From Fictibacillus aquaticus (GTDB lineage Bacteria > Bacillota > Bacilli > Bacillales > Fictibacillaceae): a stretch of 64,000 bases of DNA. Shown here in pieces: positions 51,881 to 61,000 of the stretch. The first letter of the stretch is position 1; each line of letters begins with the position of its first letter. Under the pieces are notes generated by a model. That model worked only from the letters and a program-made list of their open reading frames with translations, was not told the origin of the DNA and ran no database searches. Location: NCBI RefSeq assembly GCF_002245695.1, contig NZ_NOII01000011.1, positions 248,001 to 312,000 of the forward strand, read 5' to 3'. The position numbers and the translations under genes are program-made.

Positions 51881-52981
51881 TTATTGAAGACCAGTGAACT
51901 CGTCAGCTTTGTAGTATTTAGAATCGATAAGCTCTTTCTTCACATTGTCTTTGTTTACAACAATAACGTTTGTCTGTTTCGCTTTAACTTCAACCTTGCC
52001 GTTGTCGTAAGAACCAGTTGTTTCCACTTTCTTATCATCAAGAATATCAACAGCCATTCCCATTGCATCCTTTACAAGCGTACGAACATCTTTAAATACT
52101 GTCATAGATTGCTTGCCATCGATTACGTATTGAATTGAAGCTTTCTCGGCATCCTGTCCTGTTACAAGGAAGCTAGTAACAGCGCTGTCAGATCCGAAAA
52201 CATCTGCGATTGAACGAGCTGTTCCATCGTTTGGAGCAAGGATCGCTACATCACCTTTAGAGTCTGCAGCAGCAGCTGTCAAGTGAGTCTGTGCTTTGTT
52301 TTTCGCTTCGTTTGCATCCCAGTTTGTTGTAACCTGGCCGATGATCTTGCTTAGCTCATCGCGTGAAAGCTCAGCTTTGTCTTTTAGAGCTTCAGCTTCG
52401 CTAGAGTTAGCGATCTTGAATGTGCCGTCAGCGATTTTTGGCTGAAGAACTTTCCAAGCACCTTCGAAGAACAAGAACGCGTTGTTATCAGAAGCCGCAC
52501 CAGCGTAGAGGTAAAGCGGCGTGTTAGCACCTTTAGCATTGTCGATCAAGTACTGACCTTGCGCTGCACCTACTGCAAGGCTGTCGAACGTTACATAGTA
52601 ATCTACTGCATCCGTGTTAGTGATCAAGCGGTCATACGCGATAACCGTAATGTCATCCTTCTTTGCAGCTTCAACTGCAGCTGCAGCAGCACCGCCGTCT
52701 TGCGGGCAGATGATAAGAACATCAATACCTTTGTTGATCAAAGTCTCAACGTTTTCTTTTTCCTTAGCAGAAGAACCTTGGCTGAAAAGAATTTCAGTTG
52801 TGTAATCTGTACCTTTCAGCGCATCTTTAAAGCGCTGCTCATCCTGCACCCATCTTGGCTCATCTTTAGTTGGCAATACGATACCAACGCTAACCTTGCT
52901 CTTACTGTCACTGCAGCCAGCTGCAACGAGCATAACCATGATCACAGCAAGAAAAAGAGATATTAATTTACTATTCTTCAT
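51881..52981 (-). CDS. chvE: Multiple-monosaccharide-binding lipoprotein, ChvE type
   Basis: A 366-residue binding lipoprotein with lipobox LVAAGC (C23). It has the ChvE landmarks DNNAFLFFEGAWKVLQPKI, APNDGTARSIADVF and TGQDAEKASIQYVIDGKQSM. It is the first gene of the importer operon, with a sigma-A promoter overlapped by a cre site upstream and GGGGG before the ATG. ChvE proteins bind several aldoses, so sugar range is broader than in XylF. Confidence 0.9.
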   Translation of the reverse strand: MKNSKLISLFLAVIMVMLVAAGCSDSKSKVSVGIVLPTKDEPRWVQDEQRFKDALKGTDYTTEILFSQGSSAKEKENVETLINKGIDVLIICPQDGGAAAAAVEAAKKDDITVIAYDRLITNTDAVDYYVTFDSLAVGAAQGQYLIDNAKGANTPLYLYAGAASDNNAFLFFEGAWKVLQPKIADGTFKIANSSEAEALKDKAELSRDELSKIIGQVTTNWDANEAKNKAQTHLTAAAADSKGDVAILAPNDGTARSIADVFGSDSAVTSFLVTGQDAEKASIQYVIDGKQSMTVFKDVRTLVKDAMGMAVDILDDKKVETTGSYDNGKVEVKAKQTNVIVVNKDNVKKELIDSKYYKADEFTGLQ

Positions 52982-53015
52982 TTCAAATCCCCCTTTTGTA
53001 AGTGTTTACAAGTTA

Positions 53016-53044
53016 ATTATAGGTACAGGGGAACCATGTTTGAA
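53016..53044 (-). promoter_or_regulatory. Sigma-A promoter of the chvE-mmsAB operon
   Basis: TATAAT (53021-53016) has TTCAAA (53044-53039) 17 bp upstream on the minus strand, 35 bp before the chvE start codon. The -35 box is overlapped by the cre site. Confidence 0.7.
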
Positions 53045-53054
53045 AGCGCTAACA
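53040..53054. promoter_or_regulatory. cre site (CcpA operator) of the chvE-mmsAB operon
   Basis: TTGAAAGCGCTAACA fits WTGNAANCGNWNNCW at all fixed positions and overlaps the -35 box, a classic place for CcpA repression. Confidence 0.8.
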
Positions 53055-53112
53055 ATAGCACTCTTTTAACATTATCTGTACTTTTTTGTGGTTGGGGAAT
53101 CTCAACATAAAA

Positions 53113-53143
53113 AAAGAGGCTGGCGTGGGCGCCAGACCTCTTT
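53113..53143 (-). terminator. Strong terminator downstream of the MDR oxidoreductase
   Basis: On the minus strand AAAGAGG-CTGGCG pairs with CGCCAGCCTCTTT (one bulged T) and is followed by seven T residues. It separates the oxidoreductase gene and the 20-bp array from the chvE promoter. Confidence 0.85.
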
Positions 53144-53167
53144 GGGATTTGTATGTTTTTAGGATTT

Positions 53168-53267
53168 GCCCGTAAATTTTAATTTTTGACCGCAAATTCA
53201 AGTTTTTAGCCGTAAAAATTGATATTTGTCCGTAAATCTACTTTTTTGCCCGCAAACGCCACAATCA
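53168..53267. repeat. Spacer array with 20-bp period, core GCCCGYAAA
   Basis: Five cores start at 53168 (GCCCGTAAA), 53188 (GACCGCAAA), 53208 (AGCCGTAAA), 53228 (GTCCGTAAA) and 53248 (GCCCGCAAA), exactly 20 bp apart, with T-rich DNA between. The array lies between the oxidoreductase stop codon and its terminator, so it would be in the 3' untranslated RNA. Confidence 0.85.
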
Positions 53268-53278
53268 GAACAATTTCA

Positions 53279-54241
53279 TCACATCAAACAATTAACAACC
53301 ACTTTCCCCTGCGCATGTCCTTCGGCAAAATAAGCGAATGCCTGCTGAATCTCATCGAGTTTATAGCGACGGTCGATAACAGGCTTTACTTTTCCCGCTT
53401 CAATTAGTTCTTTCATAATTATAAGATCGTTTTGATTAGGCCGCTGCAGAAAGGTTTTGATTTTCTTTCTGTTCGTTATACCCCGCACCATCGTGTTGAA
53501 CATCTGCGAACCCGATCCGCCAACGTGAACAAACACGCCGCCGGGAGTTAGTTTACTTTTATAAACGGAAATTGGCTGTGATCCGTTTGTGCCAAGGATC
53601 AAGTCATATTGTTGTTTATGATTTTTAAAGTATTCCCTTTTATAATCAATCACGTGGTCTGCACCGATTTCTTTGGCAATGTCGACGTTACGGGTGCTGC
53701 ACACCGCCGTGACCTCTGTCCCGTACGATTTAGCGATCTGAACGGCAAACGTGCCCACACCGCCTGAGGAACCATAAACAAGTACCTTGTGTCCGGACTG
53801 AATATTGCCTTTATCCCTCAGCGCCTGTAGCGCCGTGACGGCTGCCATTGGGACTGCAGCCGCTTCTTCATATGATAGATTAACGGGCTTATTAGCTAAT
53901 GCACTTTCCGGAACAGCCACATATTGTGCAAAGCTTCCCCAGCCGCTGCTGGCGAGATCGCCATACACCTCGTCACCTGGCTTAAACTGCGTAACATCCT
54001 TGCCAACGGCTTCAACCCTGCCTGCCACGTCACCGCCAGGGATAGGGAATTTGGGTTTGGTAAGTCCAAAAGCAAATCGAGCCAAGAACGGCTCCCCTTT
54101 TAAAAGCACGAGGTTGCCGAAATTGAGGGATGCTGCATGAACTTTTACTAATACTTGATTGTCTTGAGGAACGGGCTTTTCCACTTCTTTTAACTCCAGA
54201 ACTTCCGGCGATCCGTATTTGGCAGAGACGATGGCTTTCAT
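53279..54241 (-). CDS. NAD(P)-dependent MDR-family oxidoreductase (zinc-free quinone reductase type)
   Basis: A 320-residue medium-chain dehydrogenase/reductase with an N-terminal GroES-like fold (MKAIVSAKYGSPEVLELKEV, GGDVAGRVEAVG) and a Rossmann motif VYGSSGGVGTFAVQIAK. The zinc-binding Cys/His residues of alcohol dehydrogenases are absent, so it belongs with quinone or enone reductases. The start at 54241 follows GGGAGG by 6 bases. Substrate unknown. Confidence 0.9.
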   Translation of the reverse strand: MKAIVSAKYGSPEVLELKEVEKPVPQDNQVLVKVHAASLNFGNLVLLKGEPFLARFAFGLTKPKFPIPGGDVAGRVEAVGKDVTQFKPGDEVYGDLASSGWGSFAQYVAVPESALANKPVNLSYEEAAAVPMAAVTALQALRDKGNIQSGHKVLVYGSSGGVGTFAVQIAKSYGTEVTAVCSTRNVDIAKEIGADHVIDYKREYFKNHKQQYDLILGTNGSQPISVYKSKLTPGGVFVHVGGSGSQMFNTMVRGITNRKKIKTFLQRPNQNDLIIMKELIEAGKVKPVIDRRYKLDEIQQAFAYFAEGHAQGKVVVNCLM

Positions 54242-54351
54242 TATATTCCTCCCAGCAATTTTGCTCATGAAATCTGATATAACATATTCTGCTGGAGGGG
54301 AATTATACCTTGGGGAAATGGTAAAATGAAAAAAACAATCGAGGTGTAAAT

Positions 54352-54990
54352 GTGTTTTTAGATGACTTTATGAAAGAGAATTTTCCTAGCTTACAACTTA
54401 GACAGCCTTTGTTTTACAACTGGAAAAATGCGATTCGGTTTGAATTAGGAGTTGTGGAGCTTAGAGATTATGAGAGAGATAGTCTTTACCTTGAGAATGT
54501 TTATAATAGAGCGGTTACTATTTTTAAAGCTTTGCATTCAAATAATGGTGACATTTTTGTTGTAGCTAATGTGAGTGATTATGGATATGGCATAACACCG
54601 AAACATAAGATAAATATCTTCTCAAAATATGTAAAGAAAAAATCAGTGTTGAGTAAATTAACTCAAACTACAATCCCTTATGTTTATCCTGAAGATGATG
54701 ATGAGGGAGATTGTAAAACACATAGATTTACCCTTAGATGTAAACCATCAGATATTAAGTTTCAATCGATGATAAGAGCAATCTGTAATCAGGATATAGG
54801 CGTTCGTCCAACAATTCCTCATGAAATTTACTTTATCAATATTAATAGTAAGACCATTTTCTCCGTATATGATGATAGAGGCTGTGATCTTGTGGGAAGT
54901 TGTGTAGACTCTATAAGGAACATTTATAAAGAATACAATGATTGGATTTTAGATTACGATCGGAATGAGATTGATAAAATTTTTAGATGA
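54352..54990 (+). CDS. DUF3885-like protein
   Basis: A 212-residue soluble protein from a GTG start after GAGGTG. The C-terminus YKEYNDWILDYDRNEIDKIF matches the end expected of DUF3885 proteins; the family has no known function, though members often lie near toxin or contact-system genes. Its coding sequence is more AT-rich than its neighbours, which may indicate recent acquisition. Confidence 0.75.
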   Translation: MFLDDFMKENFPSLQLRQPLFYNWKNAIRFELGVVELRDYERDSLYLENVYNRAVTIFKALHSNNGDIFVVANVSDYGYGITPKHKINIFSKYVKKKSVLSKLTQTTIPYVYPEDDDEGDCKTHRFTLRCKPSDIKFQSMIRAICNQDIGVRPTIPHEIYFININSKTIFSVYDDRGCDLVGSCVDSIRNIYKEYNDWILDYDRNEIDKIFR

Positions 54991-55020
54991 TACATTGTGT
55001 TTACAGTATAAAATATAAGA

Positions 55021-55050
55021 AAATGACCAGATTTTCGTCTGGTCATTTTC
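55021..55050 (+). terminator. Terminator after the DUF3885 gene
   Basis: AAATGACCAGA and TCTGGTCATTT form a perfect 11-bp stem with a 6-base loop, then TTCTTATG. Confidence 0.8.
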
Positions 55051-55141
55051 TTATGCCCTTATTCAGCTAATTAAAAAATTACAATATGTTCTCAGTCCTA
55101 AACTGCTCATTTCTAAAATAACACCCTAAATTAATCCTTTA

Positions 55142-55372
55142 CTAATAAATAAAGTAACCCAAACATAGAATGCATAACCCTAAAGAAAGCAGCATCATAA
55201 ATAGTTTCTTTAAATACCACGGCAGTAAATTAATAATATAAAGCAATATCTCCCCTAAAATACCAGGATCGGCATTAAAAGATTCATTTTGATAAAACTC
55301 TTTATTTTTAACTGAAAAATAAATCAAACCTAAAAATGAAAAAACGCCAAATATAATCATTAAAATAGTCAT
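55142..55372 (-). CDS. Small two-helix membrane protein
   Basis: A 76-residue protein with hydrophobic segments at about 2-20 and 57-75 and a short polar loop (KNKEFYQNESFNADPG). No family recognised. AT-rich like the adjacent DUF3885 gene. Confidence 0.55.
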   Translation of the reverse strand: MTILMIIFGVFSFLGLIYFSVKNKEFYQNESFNADPGILGEILLYIINLLPWYLKKLFMMLLSLGLCILCLGYFIY

Positions 55373-55407
55373 ATTGACCCCTCTGCAATTCCCTCTAGTT
55401 TACATTT

Positions 55408-56460
55408 CTATATCTGCTCCGCTTCCCACTGAGAAACTTCTTCCCTAACTCGGGGTGCGACTTCTTTTCCGAAAAGCTCGATTGCGTTCATGACTTGTTC
55501 ATGCGGCATCGTGCCGACTGGGACATGCAGCATGAAACGTGTGACGCCGACATTTTTGCGAAGGTGGATGATTTTTTCCGCAACGATTTCTGGGTCTCCA
55601 ACATATAGAGCACCGTTCATGCTGCGTGCTGCATCAAACGTGTCTCGTGTATACGGACCCCAGCCGCGCTCTTTTCCAAGCTTGTTCATCACCACGGCAG
55701 TAGAAGGGTAAAATTGATCTGCTGCTGTCTCCGTGTCTGCGGCAATAAAGCCGTGTGAATGAGACGCCACCTTTAGCTTGGATGCATCATGACCGGCGTG
55801 CTCGGCTGCTTTTTTATAAAGCTGAACGAGGGGAGAAAATTGCTTTGGACTTCCGCCGATAATCGCCAATACGAGCGGCAGACCGAGCAAACCAGCTCGC
55901 ACAACAGACTCTTGATTCCCTCCGCTCCCAATCCATACGGGCAGCTGATCCTGCACGGGACGCGGATATATACTAAGGTTTTCAATAGCCGCACGGTGCT
56001 TTCCGCTCCAGTTAACGATTTCATTCTTTTGCAGCGTTAAAAGCAAGTCCAGCTTCTCCTCAAACAGCTCCTCGTAATCTCGCAGATCATAGCCAAACAG
56101 CGGGAAGGATTCGATGAACGATCCCCGTCCTGCCATGATTTCTGCGCGTCCGTTTGAAAGTCCGTCAAGCGTTGCAAAGTCTTGAAAAACGCGGACTGGA
56201 TCGGCTGACGAAAGGACGGTAACCGCACTTGTCAGCCGAATTTTCTTCGTCTGCATAGCAGCAGCAGCCAAGACAACGGCTGGGGATGACGCCGCAAAGT
56301 CCTCACGATGATGCTCACCAACTCCGAATACATCAAGCCCCACTTGATCAGCAAGAACGATCTCCTCTACCACTTCACGCAATCGCTGCGCATGGCTGAT
56401 CACTTTACCTGTTTCCACATCCGGCGTTGTTTCAACAAACGTGCTGATTCCTAGTTCCAT
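55408..56460 (-). CDS. LLM-class flavin-dependent oxidoreductase
   Basis: A 350-residue luciferase-like monooxygenase (bacterial luciferase fold) with the N-terminal ELGISTFVETTPD, the GVGEHHREDFAASSPAVVLAA segment and the FMN-binding GSGGNQES. The start at 56460 follows AGGAGG by 8 bases, so nine residues of the open frame are excluded. Members oxidise varied substrates with reduced FMN or F420; identity unknown. Confidence 0.9.
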   Translation of the reverse strand: MELGISTFVETTPDVETGKVISHAQRLREVVEEIVLADQVGLDVFGVGEHHREDFAASSPAVVLAAAAMQTKKIRLTSAVTVLSSADPVRVFQDFATLDGLSNGRAEIMAGRGSFIESFPLFGYDLRDYEELFEEKLDLLLTLQKNEIVNWSGKHRAAIENLSIYPRPVQDQLPVWIGSGGNQESVVRAGLLGLPLVLAIIGGSPKQFSPLVQLYKKAAEHAGHDASKLKVASHSHGFIAADTETAADQFYPSTAVVMNKLGKERGWGPYTRDTFDAARSMNGALYVGDPEIVAEKIIHLRKNVGVTRFMLHVPVGTMPHEQVMNAIELFGKEVAPRVREEVSQWEAEQI

Positions 56461-56587
56461 AGATTGTTCCTCCTGCGTATTGTTCATGTTAAATCGAATT
56501 ATATCATTTTTGGCATTCTTATCCTTTTATCTAGCATTCGTGTTGTATACTGATACTATCTGAAATTTCTTATTATAAGGAGGAACT

Positions 56588-56959
56588 ATGAAACTAGGTG
56601 CGTTCTCAGTAAGTTTAACGGTGAAGGACATTAGCAAGTCAAAAGCTTTTTACGAGAATCTAGGATTTGAAACGCTGGGCGGCGAGCTGGCTAACAATTG
56701 GCTCATCATGAAAAACGGAGATACGGTCATCGGTCTTTTTCAGGGAATGTTTGAAAAGAATATCCTCACCTTCAATCCAGGCTGGAATCAAAATGCTGAA
56801 AATCTTGATTCGTATACAGACGTCCGAGACATACAAAAGCAGCTTCTAGAACAAGGCGTGACACTGCAGACGAAAGCAGATGAAACGACGGAAGGTCCTG
56901 CCCATATCACGCTGGAAGATCCGGATGGGAATGTTATTCTTATTGATCAGCATAGGTAG
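56588..56959 (+). CDS. VOC-family (glyoxalase/bleomycin-resistance fold) protein
   Basis: A 123-residue vicinal-oxygen-chelate protein with two beta-alpha-beta-beta-beta units: [19 protein letters not shown] at the start and [13 protein letters not shown] at the end. A conserved Glu is present in the last strand region. AAGGAGG precedes the ATG. Substrate unknown. Confidence 0.88.
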   Translation: MKLGAFSVSLTVKDISKSKAFYENLGFETLGGELANNWLIMKNGDTVIGLFQGMFEKNILTFNPGWNQNAENLDSYTDVRDIQKQLLEQGVTLQTKADETTEGPAHITLEDPDGNVILIDQHR

Positions 56960-57034
56960 TCATTAAATTGATGAGAAGTTTAAACTGATTAAGTGGGTAC
57001 GGCTGTGGCAGTAAGTATTAGCAAAAGCTTAATG

Positions 57035-57075
57035 AAAAGACAACTCTACGGCTATAGCTGCGAGTTGTCTCTTTT
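57035..57075 (+). terminator. Terminator downstream of the VOC gene
   Basis: AGACAACTC and GAGTTGTCT form a nine-base stem with a 15-base loop and are followed by CTTTTG. The rest of 56960-57178 holds nothing I can support. Confidence 0.65.
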
Positions 57076-57178
57076 GTGGTTTATGATGTTTCAATATAGA
57101 ATCTCTGCAAATACTCCATTAACAGGCTTCTCGTGAGAAACGTCAACTATTAAGAAGGGACTTAAATTAACCTTATTT

Positions 57179-57421
57179 TCATTTTATATAATCTTTATAA
57201 ACTAAATAATGACTTACCGTTTTTAAATAGGTCTTCCAGTCTTTATATCGATTCTGGATTTTCTGCTCCAGATAAGAATCAATGTATTTTTCTTCGTTAT
57301 AAATTTTATTTTTCCTCATACTTTTTAGCCTATTAACATACTGACCAGCCGAGATTTCTTTTAGCTCTCGTTCGCCCTTAATTAAAAGGTGCTTCTTTAA
57401 CAGAAACTCTCTAAAATTCAT
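57179..57421 (-). CDS. Small AT-rich gene, unknown function
   Basis: An 80-residue basic, helical protein (FREFLLKKHLL, RYKDWKTYLK) from an ATG 10 bases after GAGGTG. No family recognised. It follows the zinc-knuckle gene by 34 bp and shares its low GC, so the two may have arrived together. Confidence 0.55.
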   Translation of the reverse strand: MNFREFLLKKHLLIKGERELKEISAGQYVNRLKSMRKNKIYNEEKYIDSYLEQKIQNRYKDWKTYLKTVSHYLVYKDYIK

Positions 57422-57455
57422 CTAATAATCACACCTCTTAATTATTTCTAAACGA

Positions 57456-57863
57456 TTAACTACACCTACATCTTTGAAATCCAAAGTTAAAATTAAACGG
57501 CGTATTACATGATGGACAAACTTTATTGGATTTAATTTTTTTCACTTTTTTATATCTTACATAGGGTGTTTTTTGAGCGCGATTTTTTAAGTCCTCTTGA
57601 ATTAATCTAAGGCGTTCTTCTTCTTCCTTCTTTTTAATTAATTCCTCTTTATTCTTTCTTTCAATTTCGTCTCTCTTTGGGTTATAAGAATATTTATAAA
57701 TTTCTCTTTTAACACTAACAAGCTTATTTTCTAATATTTTTAGCTCTTTTCTAATTGCTTTCTTTTTAGCTTTATCTAATTCATTGTTAAGTTTTTTTAC
57801 AAGTTTTTTTATTTTATTTTCAATTTGAGATTTTTTCGATTTTGAATCTGCTAATTTTCGCAT
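57456..57863 (-). CDS. Coiled-coil protein with C-terminal zinc knuckle, unknown function
   Basis: A 135-residue, extremely Lys/Glu-rich protein predicted to be coiled coil for about 90 residues, ending in CPSCNTPFNFNFGFQRCRC, a four-cysteine zinc-binding pattern. The start at 57863 follows GAGG by 6 bases. The Lys/Glu and AT bias differs from the surrounding chromosome and suggests acquisition. Possible DNA- or RNA-binding role; inference only. Confidence 0.6.
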   Translation of the reverse strand: MRKLADSKSKKSQIENKIKKLVKKLNNELDKAKKKAIRKELKILENKLVSVKREIYKYSYNPKRDEIERKNKEELIKKKEEEERLRLIQEDLKNRAQKTPYVRYKKVKKIKSNKVCPSCNTPFNFNFGFQRCRCS

Positions 57864-58015
57864 TGTATACCTCATATCAATTAGCGAATAACTTAAGTAG
57901 TTATCCTAATTTTAATCGCGGAATCAAGCGCCGTTTAACCTGATTTTTTTACTTATCGGTTTATTCTCTAATAATGTTTAATTTCCTTTGCAACATCTAT
58001 ATTGTTATTTACATA

Positions 58016-58043
58016 AAAAGACAACAACCACAATGGATGGTTG
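58016..58043 (-). terminator. Probable terminator after the SWIM/SNF2 helicase gene
   Basis: CAACCA and TGGTTG (minus strand) form a short stem with a 7-base loop, then TTGTCTTTTTATG. It lies about 50 bp after the stop. The remainder of 57876-58090 shows no gene. Confidence 0.55.
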
Positions 58044-58090
58044 CCTATTTGCAAACAATTCCAAAGCAGATGCTGTCTATAAGAATCTCA

Positions 58091-61000
58091 CTACATCAAT
58101 ATCTCCTGAATATCCTCTTCCGTCAAACTTGCTGAAGTTGCCTCTCCCGAATCAACCATCCCAGCAATCAAATCCCTCTTCTTCTCCTGCAGCTCGTACA
58201 TCTTCTCTTCGATGGTCCCACGTGCCATGAGCTTGATCACCTGCACTACATTTTTCTGGCCCATGCGGTGTGCTCTGTCTGCGGCTTGCTGTTCGACGGC
58301 GGGGTTCCACCAGAGATCGTATAAGATGACGGTATCGGCGCCTGTCAGGTTCAGTCCGGTTCCTCCTGCTTTTAAGGAAATGAGGAACAGATCCCGCTCG
58401 CCGCTGTTAAATTGGTTGCAGATTTCCAGCCGTTCTTCTGAAGGGGTGTTTCCGTCCAGATAAAAGAACGTATGGCCCCGTGATGTCATCTCTCTGCCGA
58501 TAATCTGAAGCATTTTCGTAAACTGAGAGAAAATGAGCACTCTTCTCCCCGACAGTCGGGCTTCTTCTATTAACTGCAGCAGCTGCTCGAACTTAGCTGA
58601 AGTTCCTTTGTAGCTGTCTACGAAAAGCGCTGGATGACAGCAGATTTGGCGCAGCCGCGTCAGCCCCGCTAATATGCGGATGCGATTTTTTCGGATCGTG
58701 TCTTTATCAAGGTTCTTGAATGTATCATGACGCAGTTTTGCCAAATAAGCGGCATACAGCTTCTTTTGTTCAGGCAGCAGCTCGGTTGATTCGTTCGTTT
58801 CAATTTTCTGAGGCAGTTCAGCCAATACATCTTCTTTTTTCCTGCGCAGCAAAAATGGCCGGATCCTCCGTGCGACCGTTTTATTCGTAAGGTAACTGAA
58901 GTCCCTCAGTCCTTTAAATAACTGCGGGAAGACAACATGATAGATTGACCAGAGCTCTTCGATCGAGTTTTCCACCGGTGTTCCGGTCAGGCCGAATACA
59001 TGATCTGCCTGTATCCTTTTAGCAGCCTGCGCCGTTTGGGTGAGAGGATTTTTAAAGTATTGTGCTTCATCAAAGAAAACCGTATGAAACGTCTGATTGG
59101 TGTACCAGTTAATATCGCGGCGCAGCAAAGAATAGGAGGTGATTATCACATCTACGTCCTCCATATTTCTCTGCAGATTCTCGCGATCTCTTTTGTTCCC
59201 ATCAACGACAATGGCCTGAATCTCAGGGGCGAATTTCATGATTTCATGCAGCCAGTTGTAGGTTAGCGATGACGGACAGACGATTAGCACCGGCATGTTT
59301 CGCTCTCTAATGTTTGCTAGCTCAGATACGATAAACGCGATGCTCTGAACCGTTTTGCCAAGTCCCATATCATCCGCTAAAACTCCGCCAAATCCGTAGC
59401 TGGCGAGCGTCTTCATCCATTGATATCCACGTTTTTGATAGCTTCTCAGTATGCTGTCTAAGCTCTCCGGTACTTCGAAATGCAGCTTACCCGGATTGCG
59501 TAACGCATCGAGAAACTCTTGAAACGACTCTTCTATTTTGAACACTTCGCTGTCATCCATGTTATCAAGATGTGCGAGGCTTTGAATGATTGGCATGTTC
59601 AGCCTGGCTTCATGATCGATTTCCTGAACCGGCGCTGCCATAAGAAAACGCTGGATCTCCTCCATTTCCTTCGTCTCCAATGAAAGCAAGGCGCCGTTCC
59701 TCAGGCGATAATATTTACGCTTTTCCTCAAGAGCGGCTAATATCTCCATAATTTCTTTATTCGCAATTCCGTCCATCTCAAACTTAAACTCGAGCCAGTT
59801 GTTTCGTTCTTTTTTCACCTTCACACTGATTTTCGGAAAGGTATTCTTCCTTACAATCCGGCTTCGCACAGATGTTGTGGCATAAACCTGAAGAAGCTTC
59901 TGCAGCCTCGGAAGGGTGTGGAAAAGAAATTCGTACTCGAGCGTCTCATTTTGCATTGAGTATCCGCCGTCTGTTTTGAAGAATCCGCTTCCCTCCATCA
60001 GTTGAAGAATCTTGTCTTCCTTCTCCTCATCCCTCACGATCATTGGTCCCGTTGTTGTATCGCGGGATTCCAGCGGCTGAATCACCACATTTTCATAATG
60101 AAACTCCAGCCCTGCAATGAGACGATTTTTGATGCGGTCCAAATACAGCTTGGCTGCGAGCGGTTTTTTATTTAACTTTTGCGACACGACATTATCCATC
60201 TTCACATCGCCGATCTTTTTCAGGCTCGGGACAATATTATGAAGAAAATGGTTCATCTGCTCTTGTGGAATCGGAACACGATTCGTACCCGGAGCTGACA
60301 GCATTTGCTTTAGCTCATACAATCGTTCACAATCTTCTTCTTTCAATCTGAAAATTTTCCCGTCAAATAAAACGGAATGATAAGCATTCAGCACAGTCAT
60401 TCGATCGAATCCAGTTATCGCCAGCTCGTAATGAGAACCTTTTACTCCAAATGTAAACTGAATAGGCGGCGGACCATCGACCAATTGCAGCCCGGCAAAA
60501 GCAAAACCGCCTTGAATGACGTTTACGGATGGTGTTTCAGTGAGCATTGCAGCAAGACGCGCCCAAGAGGATGGCGGGATGAGCAGCGTTTGAGTGGAAG
60601 GTAACGTTTCGAGCTTCTCATCTCGAATCACAGCAACCAGCTCTTGTATGACCGCATCGTTTTCCTTTACAAAGCAATGCTGTCTCGGATCAAATAAAAC
60701 GGTAGGCATCCCGTGCTTTACGTCCTGAAGAAAGGCTGCAATATTTTTCACCTGTTTATTGCCGACCTCAACCTCGATGCCGAATAAAACCTGTCCATTT
60801 TCCATCTCGACAGGTTTGCATGTAAACGTAACATCAATCACTTCTCTTTTTTCAAAATGAAGCTGATGTGCACTCGTTCTTGCCGGTCTGTCACCGAAAA
60901 TGGTCATGAACCCGTTTGTCAGGTCAGAAGCCTCATTAGGAAACGTCCTCTTTCGCTTGTGCTCCTGAATGGACAGCAAAACTGCCGCCACGTGCTGGCA

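Noticed and set aside
57179-57863. Prophage remnant
   Set aside because: Low GC and small genes are suggestive, but no integrase, structural, lysis or replication gene is present nearby.
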